Assembly: GCA_958450365.1 (NCBI GenBank)
Contig: CAUEEP010000420.1
Span: forward strand, 120,417-184,416
Source: Mesorhabditis belari
Lineage: Eukaryota > Nematoda > Chromadorea > Rhabditida > Rhabditidae
DNA length: 64,000 nucleotides
Direction of reading: 5' to 3'
Positions 1-11,403 of the stretch are shown here, piece by piece. The translations under genes were made by a program, and so were the position numbers. The notes under the pieces were generated by a model. It saw nothing but the letters and a program-made list of their open reading frames with translations, ran no database searches and was not told the DNA's origin. Position 1 is the first letter of the stretch. Each line of letters begins with the position of its first letter.

Positions 1-597
1 TAAAAGCCGCCGGTACGCGCAGCCGTTTCTTTAGCTAATTGGCCTCGTGTACTATCGTCAGTCTAAGAAAAAAAACACTATTCTAGTCTATTTAGACGGA
101 CTATTATAGTTAGAATTATACCTTAATTAGTTGGCCGTTGTTCCCGAGAATGTTGTCAATCTTTGCCTGTTCGAGATTACGCGACACCTAAAAGTGGTTT
201 GTTTAAGCAGAATTGGAAATTGAAGTTGCATGAATTGACAAATTTAATTTAAGTTAATCATGATTTAAAAGGAAATCCAACTTTAGTTAAACACCTCACC
301 ACTGCATAAAACGGAATCCCGATAGCTGAGTACATGTAAGCTTCGGCTGCGGCCGTGTTTCCCGACGAGGACTCATAGGTACTCGAGTTTCGTGTTACCT
401 ATTGAATCGTGAATAATTTCTGATTTCCCAGCTTTCCAACCAAACCCTCGACAACCGACCACAACGCCAGAGCCCACGCGAATCGATGTTTGAGTGATCG
501 AGTCGGAGTAGCGCTCTCATCCTTCAAATAGAGCTGAAGAAACGGCAGACCTCGCACCTAGAAACAGAGCTTTAACATTTCTAGGGATGTAGTTAAA
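1..597. other. No gene seen
   Basis: Somewhat more GC-rich than the rest of the window. No long open frame, no convincing splice-bounded exon and no repeat family seen elsewhere in the window. Confidence 0.5.
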
Positions 598-680
598 ACA
601 GCGCCACGATAGAAAGAGCGCTACGATAGACTATAGCGCCACGATAGAAAATAGCGTTCGATAGAAAGCGCCATAAACGT
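598..680. repeat. Short degenerate tandem repeat (GCGCCACGATAGAAA type)
   Basis: Imperfect head-to-tail copies of a GCGCCACGATAGAAA-like unit, some truncated to GCGTTCGATAGAAA. No coding potential seen; function unknown. Confidence 0.7.
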
Positions 681-1254
681 ACAAAACAGCGCCGTCAAAT
701 TTCTCACTATCCAAAAAACCAAGCCCGTTCAAGTTTTACACCAAAAACCAGTTTTATACCAATGGGTCCTTGCTTCGAATTCAAACGCGCTGCCACTCGG
801 CCACCACGACATCTTTTCCCACTGGTAAGTCAACTTATAACTTCCATACAAAACTTCGAGCGTTTATAACTTTTGACAGAGTGTTGCGTTGCAAAAACGG
901 AAAACCGATTCGGAATCAGCGCAAAATTCTACGCCGGTTAATATCTCGTTTGGCCACCACACCCTATTGGCATTTCTTTGTCTGTTGGTTAACTGAATAT
1001 CTTTAGAGACCCATTTTAAACGCTAATTTTATCTATGAGATATTAACTTTTTTAAAAAACTGTTTCACCCATCATGTAGCCAAGAACGCAAGAAATTTTT
1101 TGATATAAAACTTGAACCGGTTTGGTTTTTTGGATTGTGAGAAATTGTTGGCGCTCGTTTGAACGTTTTCTATTCGGCATTGTTTTAACTACATTCTTAT
1201 TTATAAAATGTGAGATTAATCGCTTATTTTAGGCTCAAGACTTCAGCATTTCAA

Positions 1255-1400
1255 TAAAGGACATTCTTAGAAATTCTACGACATTCTTAGCTTCTTAGAT
1301 AGACTTTCTTAGATGTTCTTAGATATTCTTAGATATTCTACGACATTCTTAGCTTCTTAGATAGACTTTCTCAGAAATTCTTGGACATTCTACGACTATT
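1255..1400. repeat. Nested tandem repeat (CTTAGATATTC / ATTCTACGACATTC)
   Basis: Two higher-order copies of about 70 bp, each built from shorter TTCTTAGA and ATTCTACGAC motifs. No open frame. Looks like a young local expansion. Confidence 0.7.
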
Positions 1401-1594
1401 CTACGATAAATATGGCTCTGACTCGATTAGTTAATTATCAAACGGGATATTTGATGAGCGGTGTGTGTCCAATTCTTTCCCTCTCCTCCCATAAACGGCC
1501 GATTGCCCAAGTTCTCCAGTCTTGTTCTTCTAAAAAAGTCTGACCTAACCGAAATTGGGGAAATTTATTGTTATCAAGTCGACACGAACACTAC

Positions 1595-1717
1595 CTTTTT
1601 GTAGATGATCTTGATCAGCTGGAGGGCTGCTCATGTTGTCGACGATGGTCCAACAAAAGGCACCAAGTAGAAAAAGCGACCATTGTACGCGCATTCGGCC
1701 AGTTTTGTACGATGTGT
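1595..1717 (-). CDS. Candidate exon of a membrane protein (weak alkaline-ceramidase resemblance)
   Basis: On the minus strand a 123-nt open stretch lies between an AG acceptor (after 1717) and a GT donor (before 1595). It encodes about 40 residues with one hydrophobic segment, SLFLLGAFCWTIVDN, followed by a polar tail. The Trp..Asp-Asn pattern recalls the LLGxxxWxxDN segment of alkaline ceramidases, but the cysteine expected after it in that family is a serine here. I could not find the neighbouring exons that would be needed, so this may be an isolated pseudogene fragment or a chance open frame. Function is not established. Confidence 0.22.
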
Positions 1718-2392
1718 CTACGATTTTGATTTCTTTTTCTGTTTTTATCTTTTCTGTCAATAAACTGGCAATAAATCAAAGAAGATATGATAAACTAGCA
1801 CTGATTAACTTCAAATAAAGACAAAAGGCATCAATCTGAAATCGGTATTAACGGGAACGAAAATCAAACTCAATTAAAATCTCCAGGTAATCAGATAAAC
1901 TTTTAGCTTTTTTTTTAGTTCTCGACTTGAGGCAATTGAGCAATCTTAGCCTTTCAATTGAAATGTTTGCTTGTTTGTCTTTGCTGGGAAAATTGGGATC
2001 TTTGCTGGGAGAATTTATTTCTAAGCTGAAAAAGTAAACAAATGAAATCAAAAAGAAAAAGATATTGAAAAATTGAAAATTTTAACTTAAAAAGTGCTTC
2101 ATTTAATGCTTCATTTAATTTCGTTTTGATTGAATATTCAAATTGATGGGGTTTTTCAAAGCTAGAACTTAATTGATAGCAATCAAATCCCGGCTCACAT
2201 CGCTAACTGACTCAAACGAGTTGACGGAATTAAACGTTTTGTTTGAAACCACATTTCATCAGAAAGAGAGTCAAAATTGTATCACAAATAATAGCTTTAG
2301 AAAGCATGGAAAACAATTGGATTGAAAACCGCACTAGTTTCAAAGTGTACAGTAGACCTGCTTAACGAGTCCGGGCAAAAAAAATTCTAAAA
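1718..2392. other. No gene seen
   Basis: AT-rich, only short frames without splice context or family resemblance. Confidence 0.5.
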
Positions 2393-2460
2393 TAAGGGCC
2401 AAAATCCTACTACGAAAGAGGAATCCGCAAATTGCCTGTAAAATGGGCAGAAGTCGTCAA
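2393..2460 (+). mobile_element. Fragment of mariner-derived MITE (3' part of transposase)
   Basis: About 68 bp match the inner part of the MITE at 46469-47021 and encode the same mariner C-terminal residues (RKLPVKWAEVVN type). No TIR is preserved on either side, so this is a fragment. Confidence 0.65.
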
Positions 2461-3110
2461 TAGCGTGTTCGCTGTGTGCGAGCACAATCGCGTTCGATCT
2501 GGCATACCACGCCTGCACATATACTCCCTTTTCACCTTTGTAACCGGAAGCGTAATGAGTTTAAAAAGTTGAAATTGGAAAATATAAGCTACAAAGAAGG
2601 GATGAAACATTGCTTGAGAAGTTAGAAGCATCCTTCAATGGGAAATTTATTGAAATCATTGATTTGGGACAAGAAAAACACTAAAACTAACACTGTCAAT
2701 CGATTCCCCAACCGCGAAAACCCTTGCTACAATTTTTCTGTTTAAAAATTTGATTTTGAACTTTAAAATGCAAAAAAGAGGATCGCGATGCGCTCCCTGA
2801 GTGCCAGCACAATCGTGCTCGATCTGGCCTACCACGCCTGCCGATATACTCCATTTTCACCCCTCAAATCGGAAGCGTCCATTTTGGGTCATCCGGTAAC
2901 CAATCCGTTGTCTGCCCCATGTGGTCACCGCTTCCCAAAACTAACCTCGGCTGTAGAGCTGGTCAACCCAGTTCCGGCTCATTTTGACGACTATGGCGGG
3001 TTCTCCGTCGGTCGAAATGGGATCCCAAGTGCCTGTAAAACGGTGCTCAAGGGGGCCGCTGTGAATTTTTGGATTCATCCCAAGGATTTCGGTCCGTAGG
3101 GGCAGCAAGA
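2461..3110 (-). repeat. Dispersed repeat with conserved open frame, copy 1
   Basis: This segment recurs in inverted orientation at about 49505-50010. On the minus strand it carries the frame seen in the other copy, starting MSFLLPLRTEILGMNPK and containing GTWDPIST, MSRNWVDQ and TTWGRQRIGY. This copy has an in-frame stop after WVDQLYSRG and a short insertion relative to the 49.5-kb copy. The frame is conserved but I do not recognise the family. It is either a low-copy gene remnant or a mobile-element segment. Confidence 0.55.
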
Positions 3111-3579
3111 AACTCATGAAACGCTTCTAAGACGACCAAAAAACTTTGGCAGTCGATCGATATGTGGGTTTTCCTTGGCGATAAGAAAACTCACATATCG
3201 ATCATTTTATACACTGAAAAACTAAAAAAATGACAAAGTAAACTGAAATTGCTTGAAGCAAACTTATAAATAGCTGACAAAATGGCTAACGGGCTTCAAA
3301 TAGGGCTAAATTAAGTTGTTGAACGAAATTACACTGCACTAATGGAGTTCAGCTTACAAAAACAAAAAAATCAACGTAGAACACAGATTATTCAACAAGT
3401 ACAAATAAAAAAATGTTTTCCCTTTCTCTCTTTTCTTTTCCTCTCCTTTTCTGTCTCCGTCTCCATCTCCTTTTGATGTTAGATTTATTCAGAACAGGTG
3501 AAACATTTAATGATATAAATTCAAAAGTAGAAACTAAAGTTTTCAAGAAAATTTTCTTAAACATATCGATTTACGTGAA
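3111..3579. other. Upstream region of receptor A
   Basis: Noncoding. From about 3290 it is alignable with sequence upstream of receptors B (16579) and C (30171), which marks the left edge of the triplicated array. A pyrimidine-rich CCTTTCTCTC tract lies at 3420-3470, and a possible trans-splice acceptor (GTTTTCAAG) sits about 30 bp before the receptor A start codon. Confidence 0.5.
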
Positions 3580-6386
3580 ATGTTTCATCCAACTGCTGCC
3601 CAGAGATTTTTACTGAATTGTTTATATGAAGGTTTATGGTAAGTTGTTTGTTTTTTTTGTAGCCAAAATGATTTAGTGTTTTCACAACATTACTCTTCTT
3701 TTTTGCAATGTATTTCTTGATTAGACACAAAAGTCTAGCCACAAAAAGGCATCGACAGTACATGTTTTGTATAGCGGTGAGTATCAGTATTTTTGTTGAC
3801 TGAACTAGACAAAGCCTGATACAGGTCTATGTCAAAACAATCCGTTAGACAAGTGGTTGTTGTATATAGTAATATCCAATAGCTAAGCCAATAGCCAATA
3901 GCCAATAGCCAAAAGCCAACCTTTAGTTCTAATAACGAAATAAATAAAAGCTAGAAGCTTTCAGATATCCGCACAACTGATGGATCTCACCGCAGCACTC
4001 AGTCAACCAATCTTCATGCCACCATTTGGGGCCTTCTTTCAGATTTCTCCAATCTATCTACCGCCTCCTGTTCCATTAATTGCATTTGTAAAGCAACTAC
4101 CACTAAATATTTACAGTTATCTTTTAGGCAACCGATCTTTTATGGGTTATTATTATTCTTTCAGCTTTGGAGCTCTCCGCCATATACAAAGGTGAATGAA
4201 AGAACTAATGGCCAATATTGAACTGATTATTGGCCAGTATTGAACTGATGACATAAATTATTGAGTTGTGTACTAACAAGGAAACCACATATACTTACAG
4301 ACCTCCAAAATTGGTGGGTAGGTAAAATCGGCCCCTGGGGAACAGCATATTAAAAATTTAGCTGCAAGGTTCCAAGATTACGATAGTTATATCGCTTTTA
4401 ATATTTTTTAAGATTTTGACGAGAATAGGGCTTCTCTACAGGGTGCGCCAAAAATTTCTGTACTTGTATTTTCTGTATTTTTGGTAATTTTAGATAAAAG
4501 ATACGTTTTGAAAGGCAAGAAATTCGAATTCCTCGCGAAAAACTGATTTAGAACGCTATTTAAGACAAGTGATTGAGAAGAGGGTCCACTCAGGCTGCTT
4601 GTTGTTGTGTTTTTATTTTTGTTATGTTTTTATTTTTGATTTAAGAAGAAGTCTAGATTTAAGAAGATTCTATAAAGTTTGGTTGCATCGTTTCGGGTAG
4701 TTTTAGGACACCCTATACAATTGGTTCTCAATGATAAATTGTATACAATCGAACATCGTTAGTAAATAATCAACGAGATCAAAAAGAATCGATTTACTAA
4801 AAAGATTATTTAATAGCGAGGTTCAGAAAGCACTATATTGGCTCATTGGGACCTAAAAATTCACTTCGCTAAGTTGCGTTGATAAGTTGCGTTTTAAAAA
4901 TGAAGCTCTAAAAGTATTAAGATCTTCGCACTTATACACTGGTCAAAAGACATTTTAATCTATGTCAAAGAACATAAACCATACAAAAGAAATTGAAACA
5001 TTAATCATTTATTCTCTACTGTAAAAGATTTTGCAGTTCAATTGTCCCCATTTGAATCAAAACGTTGGGTGAAATTTCTTCACATCAAAGCTGCAATCGT
5101 CGACACAACTAGTTTACTTGCCTTGCTGGGTGTTGTATTTTATGGTTGTTATTTTAAGAAAGTCTGTATGGGGCGTTACATCGATTGTCAGGTGAGCTGG
5201 TGAAATATTTGAAAGGCTGACGGTAAGAGATTTAGTAGAAGTAGATTTAAAGTCAACTTTTGTTTTGTGGTGATTTGAAGTGTTAGGCTAGGTCAAACAT
5301 GTGGAATTTGTAACTAAATTATTGTTACTATGTTATTATTGTTACAGTTATCGTTACTAAACATAACTCTACCTTAATCTAGGGTTATTTTAATGGTATC
5401 GACTCCAGTGATTTCGTTGATGAACAAGTAGTTCTCGTCTTTCAAAATGGACCCATCGTTGTCACCACTTGTTCTTTTTGTGCTATTATCTTCTTCATTC
5501 AAATTGTGACATGCTTATTTTTAAGCTATTTGGGTGTTAGTCAAACGATGCGAACACGCCATTTGGAACATCAAAATGAACATTCAAGAAAGACGGTCGA
5601 GATGCAGAATTACTTCTTATTGATCTATTTATTACAGGTACATTCATTTTTGTTTCTAGTTTTAGCTATAGCTTTTTACTGCAGTTTGAATACTATTGGG
5701 TCAGCAATTTAAACCCGATTTCTAAACAGTAATTTATCGATTCAGTTTAATAAACCCTAACTCGGGATTGTTGTTTATTTATCACCGAGTTTCGAAGTGG
5801 AACCTAGCCTATTTTATAGCAAAATTTTTCGCTGATTCCGAATATCTAAGTCGTTTTTGTGTAATGGATTCAAATTTTCGACTCAAATCCGTTTGAACTT
5901 GCGGCACATGTCTTTTGGTCACCACACCCAGTTGAAATCCATTGATCCAGTTAACATTTCCTTGTGAATAACTTTTAACTTTACTCTAAAGTCTTCACTT
6001 GAATCGGTAAGCTAATTAAATCGCAAAATCGGACTTATCTACACAATAATATTCAAATTATCATTTGTAATTTTAGATGTTCAACACATTCTTCACCTTT
6101 TTATTACCGTGCTTTATGCTGCTCTTGGCAATGCTTAACATAAGTGTTCTACCAGAGTTTGGTAAACATTTTAGTAATATTAAGAATCCCCTTTATTTCA
6201 GTCAGTTCATCTTTTGTCCTATTCATGTATTTTCACTCGGCTTTCAACTCGTTGATCCTCATATTTTCGACGAGAACCTACAGACAAGTGCTTTATGGAT
6301 GGTGGTCGAAAGTGTATTCATTGATTTCAAGAAAAGCAATCAGTGAGTATTTCCTGTTCCTAATTTTCCCACTATTCTGTCTTTAA
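3580..6386 (+). CDS. Str/Srh-superfamily 7TM chemoreceptor, copy A
   Basis: Exons: 3580-3638, 3677-3776, 3965-4191, 4301-4317 (17-nt microexon), 5037-5191, 5383-5637, 6077-6161, 6202-6386. They join in frame to 360 aa, the normal length for nematode serpentine chemoreceptors. TM1 is around VFTTLLFFFAMYFLI and TM2 holds LMDLTAALSQPIFMPP. TM4 (exon 5), TM5 and TM6 (HSRKTVEMQNYFLL...LPC) follow. TM7 ends in SLILIFSTRTYRQVL, the (F/Y)R end of Str/Srh receptors. The start is the only ATG after an in-frame stop. The last intron is only 40 bp. The predicted role is chemosensory GPCR in sensory neurons. Str versus Srh assignment is uncertain. The exon 3/4 junction is the least certain part: reading on without the microexon meets stops. 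Confidence 0.85.
4439..4715. mobile_element. Tc1/mariner-type MITE in receptor A intron 4
   Basis: Termini CAGGGTGCGCC and GGACACCCTA next to TA. The 3' half matches the ends of the longer elements at 18798-19753 and 34578-35506, so this is an internally deleted relative without coding capacity. Confidence 0.6.
5638..6076. other. Intron 6 of receptor A
   Basis: Noncoding. GTACAT donor and ATTTTAG acceptor are shared with copies B and C. Confidence 0.7.
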
Positions 6387-6730
6387 CTTGTATAGATACT
6401 TGAATTAACAGAAAACTCCATCAATAGCTGTCTTCATGACTTTTTCTATTATTCCACTATCTCTAGTTTGCATATAGATCCTATCACTAGTTTGCATATA
6501 GATTAAAATAAGGATTTGTGTAAATTAGAGTTATAACTGTATCAATTCAGCTTCACGCTAAATGCAAGCGATAGAAGATAGCGGAGTTAGGAAAAGGCGC
6601 CAGAATTTCATCGCTACAAAGCTATTGTGTCCACCAAAAAACTGTTTCAAGATGATAAATTTTAAATAAACCATCAATTTAGCAAACTGGCAATCGATTA
6701 ACAGGATTTTCGTTGAGACGACAAGCACGA

Positions 6731-6937
6731 ATGGCCATCGAACGACGAGATCATAAAACAATGAAGAAACTTGTTAAAGCTTGATGTGGAACTAAAGTGA
6801 AATACTTCACAATTTGTTCGACAGATGGGCAGGTTCTCTGTTCTTACAAAACACTTCAATGCAATGACATTGTCCTCGTCGATGATGGGGGTTATGTGAA
6901 GGGGACGGAGATGGTCCAAGAGTTGGGAAATGACTGA
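6731..6937 (+). pseudogene. Conserved short frame downstream of receptor A
   Basis: One frame, broken by a single TGA, runs from MAIERRDHKTMKKLVK to VQELGND and contains KYFTICSTDGQVLCSY and NDIVLVDDGG. Its counterparts in B and C are open but shorter (42 aa). An AATAAA lies at 6966-6971, just after the stop, so the segment is probably inside a transcript, perhaps the receptor 3' UTR or the last exon of a decayed gene. I do not recognise the family. Confidence 0.4.
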
Positions 6938-6965
6938 AACATTGATGTATGGCATTTGTTATGAG

Positions 6966-6971
6966 AATAAA
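6966..6971 (+). terminator. Polyadenylation signal AATAAA
   Basis: AATAAA about 30 bp after the conserved short frame. It is conserved at 23509-23514 and about 37707 in units B and C. Confidence 0.45.
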
Positions 6972-7173
6972 AGCTCAACAAAAAAGTTAACTTAAATGAA
7001 ATGACATAAAAAATAACATTAAACTTGAAAACAACTGATCAGAATGTCATGTGAACATTGATTTTGTTTTTGATTTGATTTTTATATTGATTTAACAAAC
7101 CCAGTCCGAAATTGAACTTCTGGGGAGCATTTTTGACCCAGCCGTTTTTCAGGGCGTTTTTTGATCAAAATTA

Positions 7174-7694
7174 TTGGGTTGGGGAGAATGAGTCGGCGCC
7201 GAAAATCAAAAAAATGTCTAAAACTTCTATTCGACTTCGTCAAATAATATGCGTTTGATATCAGTAGAATGGTTAACTAATTCTCTACAAAATGACATTT
7301 AAAAGAAAATTCAAACAGCGCCTCCGCTCAAGAAAAAAGCCATTTTTTCACAAAAACTACAAACTGTCATCTAGAAAAAACCATTGGTGGGATCTTCCTG
7401 CAAATTTGGCAACTTAAGTAATTAAATGTGCTCTATCTTTTTTATATAAACACCAAAGAAGGTTTATGTGAAAGAAACTGTTCAAATGATGAGTCGGACT
7501 CTTTGCCATTTTAACCAGCTGCGTTTGGAAGTTCATAAACTCCACGAAAGAAAAGCTTTGTGGAATCTCTCAAAAGTGGTTTTGTAGAGAAATAGTGGAT
7601 CCTTTTGATGAAACCAAACGTATGTTTAAAGAAGGCTTTATGTGTGCAAAAAGTCCCTTTAAAGTTTGGCGCCGACTCATTCTCCCCAACCCAA
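7174..7694. mobile_element. 521-bp mariner-type MITE (GGGGAGAATGAGTCGGCGCC ends), copy 1
   Basis: Perfectly mirrored ends, TTGGGTTGGGGAGAATGAGT inward to GGCGCC on both sides, flanked by TA duplications at 7172-7173 and 7695-7696. A nearly identical copy in inverted orientation lies at 51557-52076. No transposase frame, so non-autonomous. Confidence 0.88.
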
Positions 7695-7696
7695 TA

Positions 7697-8714
7697 TTTA
7701 TTGAAAAAACTCAAACAAGCAAAGATGAATTGGTAAGGTCTTCTCCATTTTTATCGATGACTTCTTCCCACCTTCTTCCCACCAAGTCCCTGGTTCTATT
7801 CGTGAAAAATTGGGGATTTTTGGAGCTAAAATAGTTGTCGACCGCCTTTTTGACTTCATGATCATCAAATCGGTAACGTATTCTCCATTTTTATCGATGA
7901 CTTCTTCACATCTTCTGTGCAGATTCCGGATTGCATCGTCCAATCCAAATGGTTTCCTAGAGGTAAAATAGGCGTGGAGTCTATTTATGACTTGAGCAAG
8001 TTATCTACAGGATTTTTTGATCATCCTGTAGATAACTTGATGCTCATGTACAATCGAAACTCGTCGTTGAGTGTATCTGTACACTCGACACATCTGCATA
8101 ACGTCAAATTGTTTTTGATTTGATCCACTGAACAAATTAATAATAAAAAAAACCTATATAACGTCACTTTTTACTTAAATTATGCATGATTTTGTTTTCT
8201 AAATGATAAATGATGTTTTCTAAATTTTCATTTGGCCCAAAACGTGACTTTTCAGGGATTGGTTTGTTAAACGTTGCTCAAGCTATGGTACTTTTGTGTG
8301 TGTGTGTGTGATGTGAGAGGCTCTAGTAGAGGCAATCGATAATGAGATTCGACTGTATTCATGTTCTATGTATTCTTTTCTATGTGTTAACGCTTTCTAA
8401 CGACATTTTTAAAGTGTTTTGTGCCTTATTTTTAAATTTTTATAAGCACAATATACACATACCGCAAATACTGTAATAGTACCCCCCCCCCCACCCCCTC
8501 GTACAGTCGCGTAGTCGCAAAAGCTTTTTAGTATTTCCTTTTTTTGAGGTTTTTCTTTTTTTATCAGAGATCAAAAACGCCGTTGAAACTTCGAATTTCT
8601 TTATTTGAAGAAAACTGAACTTGAAATATCGAGTAGTGAAAAGCTTTATAATGATATTAGGTACATACATAAGAAATGCGGATTTCAACATTTTCATAAT
8701 TCTCCAATAATAGA
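7697..8714. other. Intergenic, no gene seen
   Basis: Holds two direct copies of a TTTTTATCGATGACTTCTTC segment near 7750 and 7885, a short hairpin around GATAACTTGA at 8005-8040, a (TG)n tract at about 8295-8310 and a C-run near 8480-8500. No gene model could be supported. Confidence 0.5.
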
Positions 8715-9325
8715 AAGCTGATATCGATGAATTTTATAAACTATTTGAAAGCTGTAAATCTCCTCTACAAAATAGGCTAAAACGTCTTTCAATTGATCGA
8801 ACCATTGAAGAAATTTCGAGGGCGAAATGCGAGTGATCAAAAAGGGAATCGAGTCACTTTAGGGACAAATTTTAGTATGGTCAAAATAGAGTTAGCTTCC
8901 CAAAATTGAAGATTTAAAAAAAGGATAACTATATAACAATTCATTAAAAAAGTCTAACGGAAATACATTTACAGAAATTTAGATAGAGCGTAAGCTCAAA
9001 ACCCTCAAAATTGTCAAAAAACCGGCTTTTTCACAAAAAAGAAAAATTATTGTAAAAACAAAGTTTTCCCATGAAATGATTCCGACTCTTAATTATTTTG
9101 AATGATATTTTTAGGATAATGATTTTAGGGCCGTCATTTTCGACTATATAGTCAAAACCGAACTCTTGTGAAAGTGGGGTTTTCAAAAAGTGCCCTTTTT
9201 TGGTCACTCGCTTTCTCACTCATTTCGCCCTCGAAATTTCTTGAATGGTTCGATCAATTGAAACACGTTTGAGCCTATTTTGTAGAGGAGATTTACAACT
9301 TTCAAATAGTTTCGAGATCAGGTTT
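8715..9325. mobile_element. Foldback-type MITE, copy 1
   Basis: Inverted arms of about 120-150 bp (motifs AAATCTCCTCTACAAAATAG and AAATTTCGAGGGCGAAATG) surround an AT-rich centre. A second copy lies at 57895-58525. No coding frame. Confidence 0.75.
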
Positions 9326-9347
9326 CTATCCCAAAATCCACTTTTTA

Positions 9348-10553
9348 TTAGGTTGGTAAAAAAGAGTTTTTTTGAAAAGTTTATTTTATTATAAAAACAA
9401 GATAACAATACATTAATCCAAAAAGGTATTCGCCATCTGCATCAATGACTTGTCGCCAACGTTCACGCAGAGAATGGATGCCTTTCTTCAAGAACTCGAC
9501 CGGCTGCGACTCGAAGAAGTTGGACACCCAAATTTGGACCTCGTCGCGGTTCTTGAACTTGTTCTCGGCTAAGGAGTGGTGCATTAATCGGAACAGATGG
9601 TAGTCGGAAGGCGCCAAGTCTGGGCTGTATGGCGGATGAGGCAGGACTTCCCAGCCCATTTCTTCAATTTTCTGCTGGGTGATTTTGCGACATGCGGCCG
9701 AGCGTTGTCGTGGAGGAATCTTGTCGACGTCGTATCCACACCTTGACATCGCAGGGCCTGGTCGACGCGATCCAATTGGCCTTGGTAGAGGTTCGCCGTA
9801 ACTGTTTGACCCGAATCCAGAACCTCAAAGTACACCAGGTCTTTACTGTTCCACCAAACACAAAGCATCACCTTTTTTCCGTGGATGTCCGGTTTTGGAG
9901 TCGGTTTTGGAGCTTCACCGGGGTCCAACCACTGCCGCTTTCTTGCTGTGTTGTCGTATTGGATCCACTTCTCATCCGACGTAACAATGGAGTCGAAAAA
10001 CCCAATGTTCTTGGCGCGGTGAGTGAGAATTCCGGCGATTGCGATGCGGTAGCCATTTTCCGCATCTATTCGTCTTGCCCATGCCATGCAAATGGTTCTC
10101 AATGGTGACATGAGTGCAGCTGAACTGTTCTGCCAGGTCGCGAGTGGTTTGGCGTGGATCCGACTCAATGGCTTCCTTCAATGCGTCGTTGTCGATGATT
10201 TGAGGTCGACTCCCGGGTTTTTGGTCTTCCAAGCTTTCGTCGCCGTCTCGGAAGCGCTGGAACCATCGTTTACACTGACTTTCGGATAGAGCATCTTCGT
10301 CAAACACTTGAGATAGAGCCGATTTGCCTTGCTTAAATTCATACCACAAGCAGGCCCGCAAGCGAAATTTTTGGTCCGACATTTTCTAAACACTTTTTCT
10401 TGTAAAAAAACAAAGTAAACATAGACAAATTATATATCAAACGATGCGCAAGAACACGCTCTTTCCAATAGAATAAACTATTTAAAAAATTTTTTACTGT
10501 GAATAAAATACAAATCAACAAACACGACGCTCATTTCTTTTTTACCAACCTAA
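9348..10553 (-). mobile_element. mariner element A, full length but inactive
   Basis: 1206 bp between TTAGGTTGGTAAAAAAGA and its inverted partner, flanked by TA at 9346-9347 and 10554-10555. It contains a transposase gene on the minus strand broken by frameshifts. It lies between receptor A and peptide A and is absent from the matching places in B and C. Confidence 0.92.
9413..10382 (-). pseudogene. mariner transposase, frameshifted
   Basis: Would catalyse cut-and-paste transposition at TA sites. The N-terminal helix-turn-helix half starts MSDQKFRLRACLWYEFKQGK. The catalytic half shows all three acidic motifs of the DD34D type: VTSDEKWI, LHDNARPHV and YSPDLAPSDYHLF. The reading is split over three frames (about 9972-10382, 9584-10168 and 9413-9749), so at least two frameshifts inactivate it. 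Related but shorter copy at 17318-18359. Confidence 0.9.
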
Positions 10554-10555
10554 TA

Positions 10556-10945
10556 TATCTCAACTTCCAGACACGAGAGTGACCTGAAATTTTGTGAGCA
10601 TACTCCCCTTGGGTTCCAAAGCACAAAGGCAATCGGGTGTCCCTTAGCTCCGGGAACTGGCTGAGATCCAGGAAATGGGGACTCAGCCCAAACCCAAATA
10701 GACTTAGTGCGAAGCGCTGGCCGCCAGCCTTCGCACTAAGTCCAAGCCTGAGCCAAAGCCTAAGCCTAAGCTTACCGTAATCTCACCTCGCCCAAAAATC
10801 ATAGATCCGATCTGTTGAAATGAATGGGATCTTGATTTTTGAACACAAAACAAGCGCAAGGAAATCTTGTACGCCATACGCCCAGGAGCACAAGGAGATC
10901 TGGTACTCCGTATGCTCATTTCAATTCCATTTTTGATATCCAAGT
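10556..10945. other. Intergenic upstream of peptide A
   Basis: No gene. A perfect-looking hairpin (GACTTAGTGCGAAG ... CTTCGCACTAAGTC) is at about 10698-10742, followed by AAGCC repeats. From about 10863 the sequence is alignable with upstream regions of peptides B and C. Confidence 0.5.
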
Positions 10946-11403
10946 TCGACTCTAAAGTTCATAGAAAAAGGACAATCTAATAACACCTGGCTACCGGTAA
11001 ATTTCTAAATTTACTCCCTTTTTTCCACTTTTTCCACTTTTTCCATCTTCAATCAAAATCGGTTTTCACCTTTGCTCAATCTTTTGAATCAAACATTTAT
11101 ATAATTTTCAAGTTTTTCAAAGTAGACTCGATGTATTTTACAGTAATCTTACAATCTGGTTCGTAATTTGTGCGTAAAAAGTTCGACTCTAACGTTCATA
11201 GAAAAAACGATCTAATAACACCTGGCTACCGGTAAATTTTCTTTAAATTTGCTTCCCTTTTTCCCACTTTTTCCACTTTTTCCAACTTCAATCAAAATCG
11301 CTTTTCACCTTTTGACTTTTGAATCAAACATTTATATAATTTTCAAGTTTTTCAAAGTAGACTCGATCTATTTTACAGTAATCTTACAATCTGGTTCGTA
11401 ATT
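10946..11403 (+). promoter_or_regulatory. Duplicated upstream region of peptide A
   Basis: A segment of about 225 bp (AAGTTCGACTCTAAAGTTCA ... CTGGTTCGTAATTTGTGC) is present twice in direct orientation before peptide A but once before peptides B and C. It contains the conserved AACACCTGGCTACCGGTAAA block and a TTTTTCCAC tract. Conservation in front of all three genes suggests promoter content; no specific factor can be named. Confidence 0.5.

Noticed and set aside
6077..6346. Unspliced 89-codon reading of the last receptor A exon (ending FKKSNQ)
   Set aside because: Splicing a 40-bp GTAAAC...TTTCAG intron shifts the frame to SLILIFSTRTYRQVL, which matches the expected TM7 end of the family; the unspliced frame does not.
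9692..10108. Plus-strand 138-codon frame over mariner A
   Set aside because: Antisense shadow of the mariner transposase gene.
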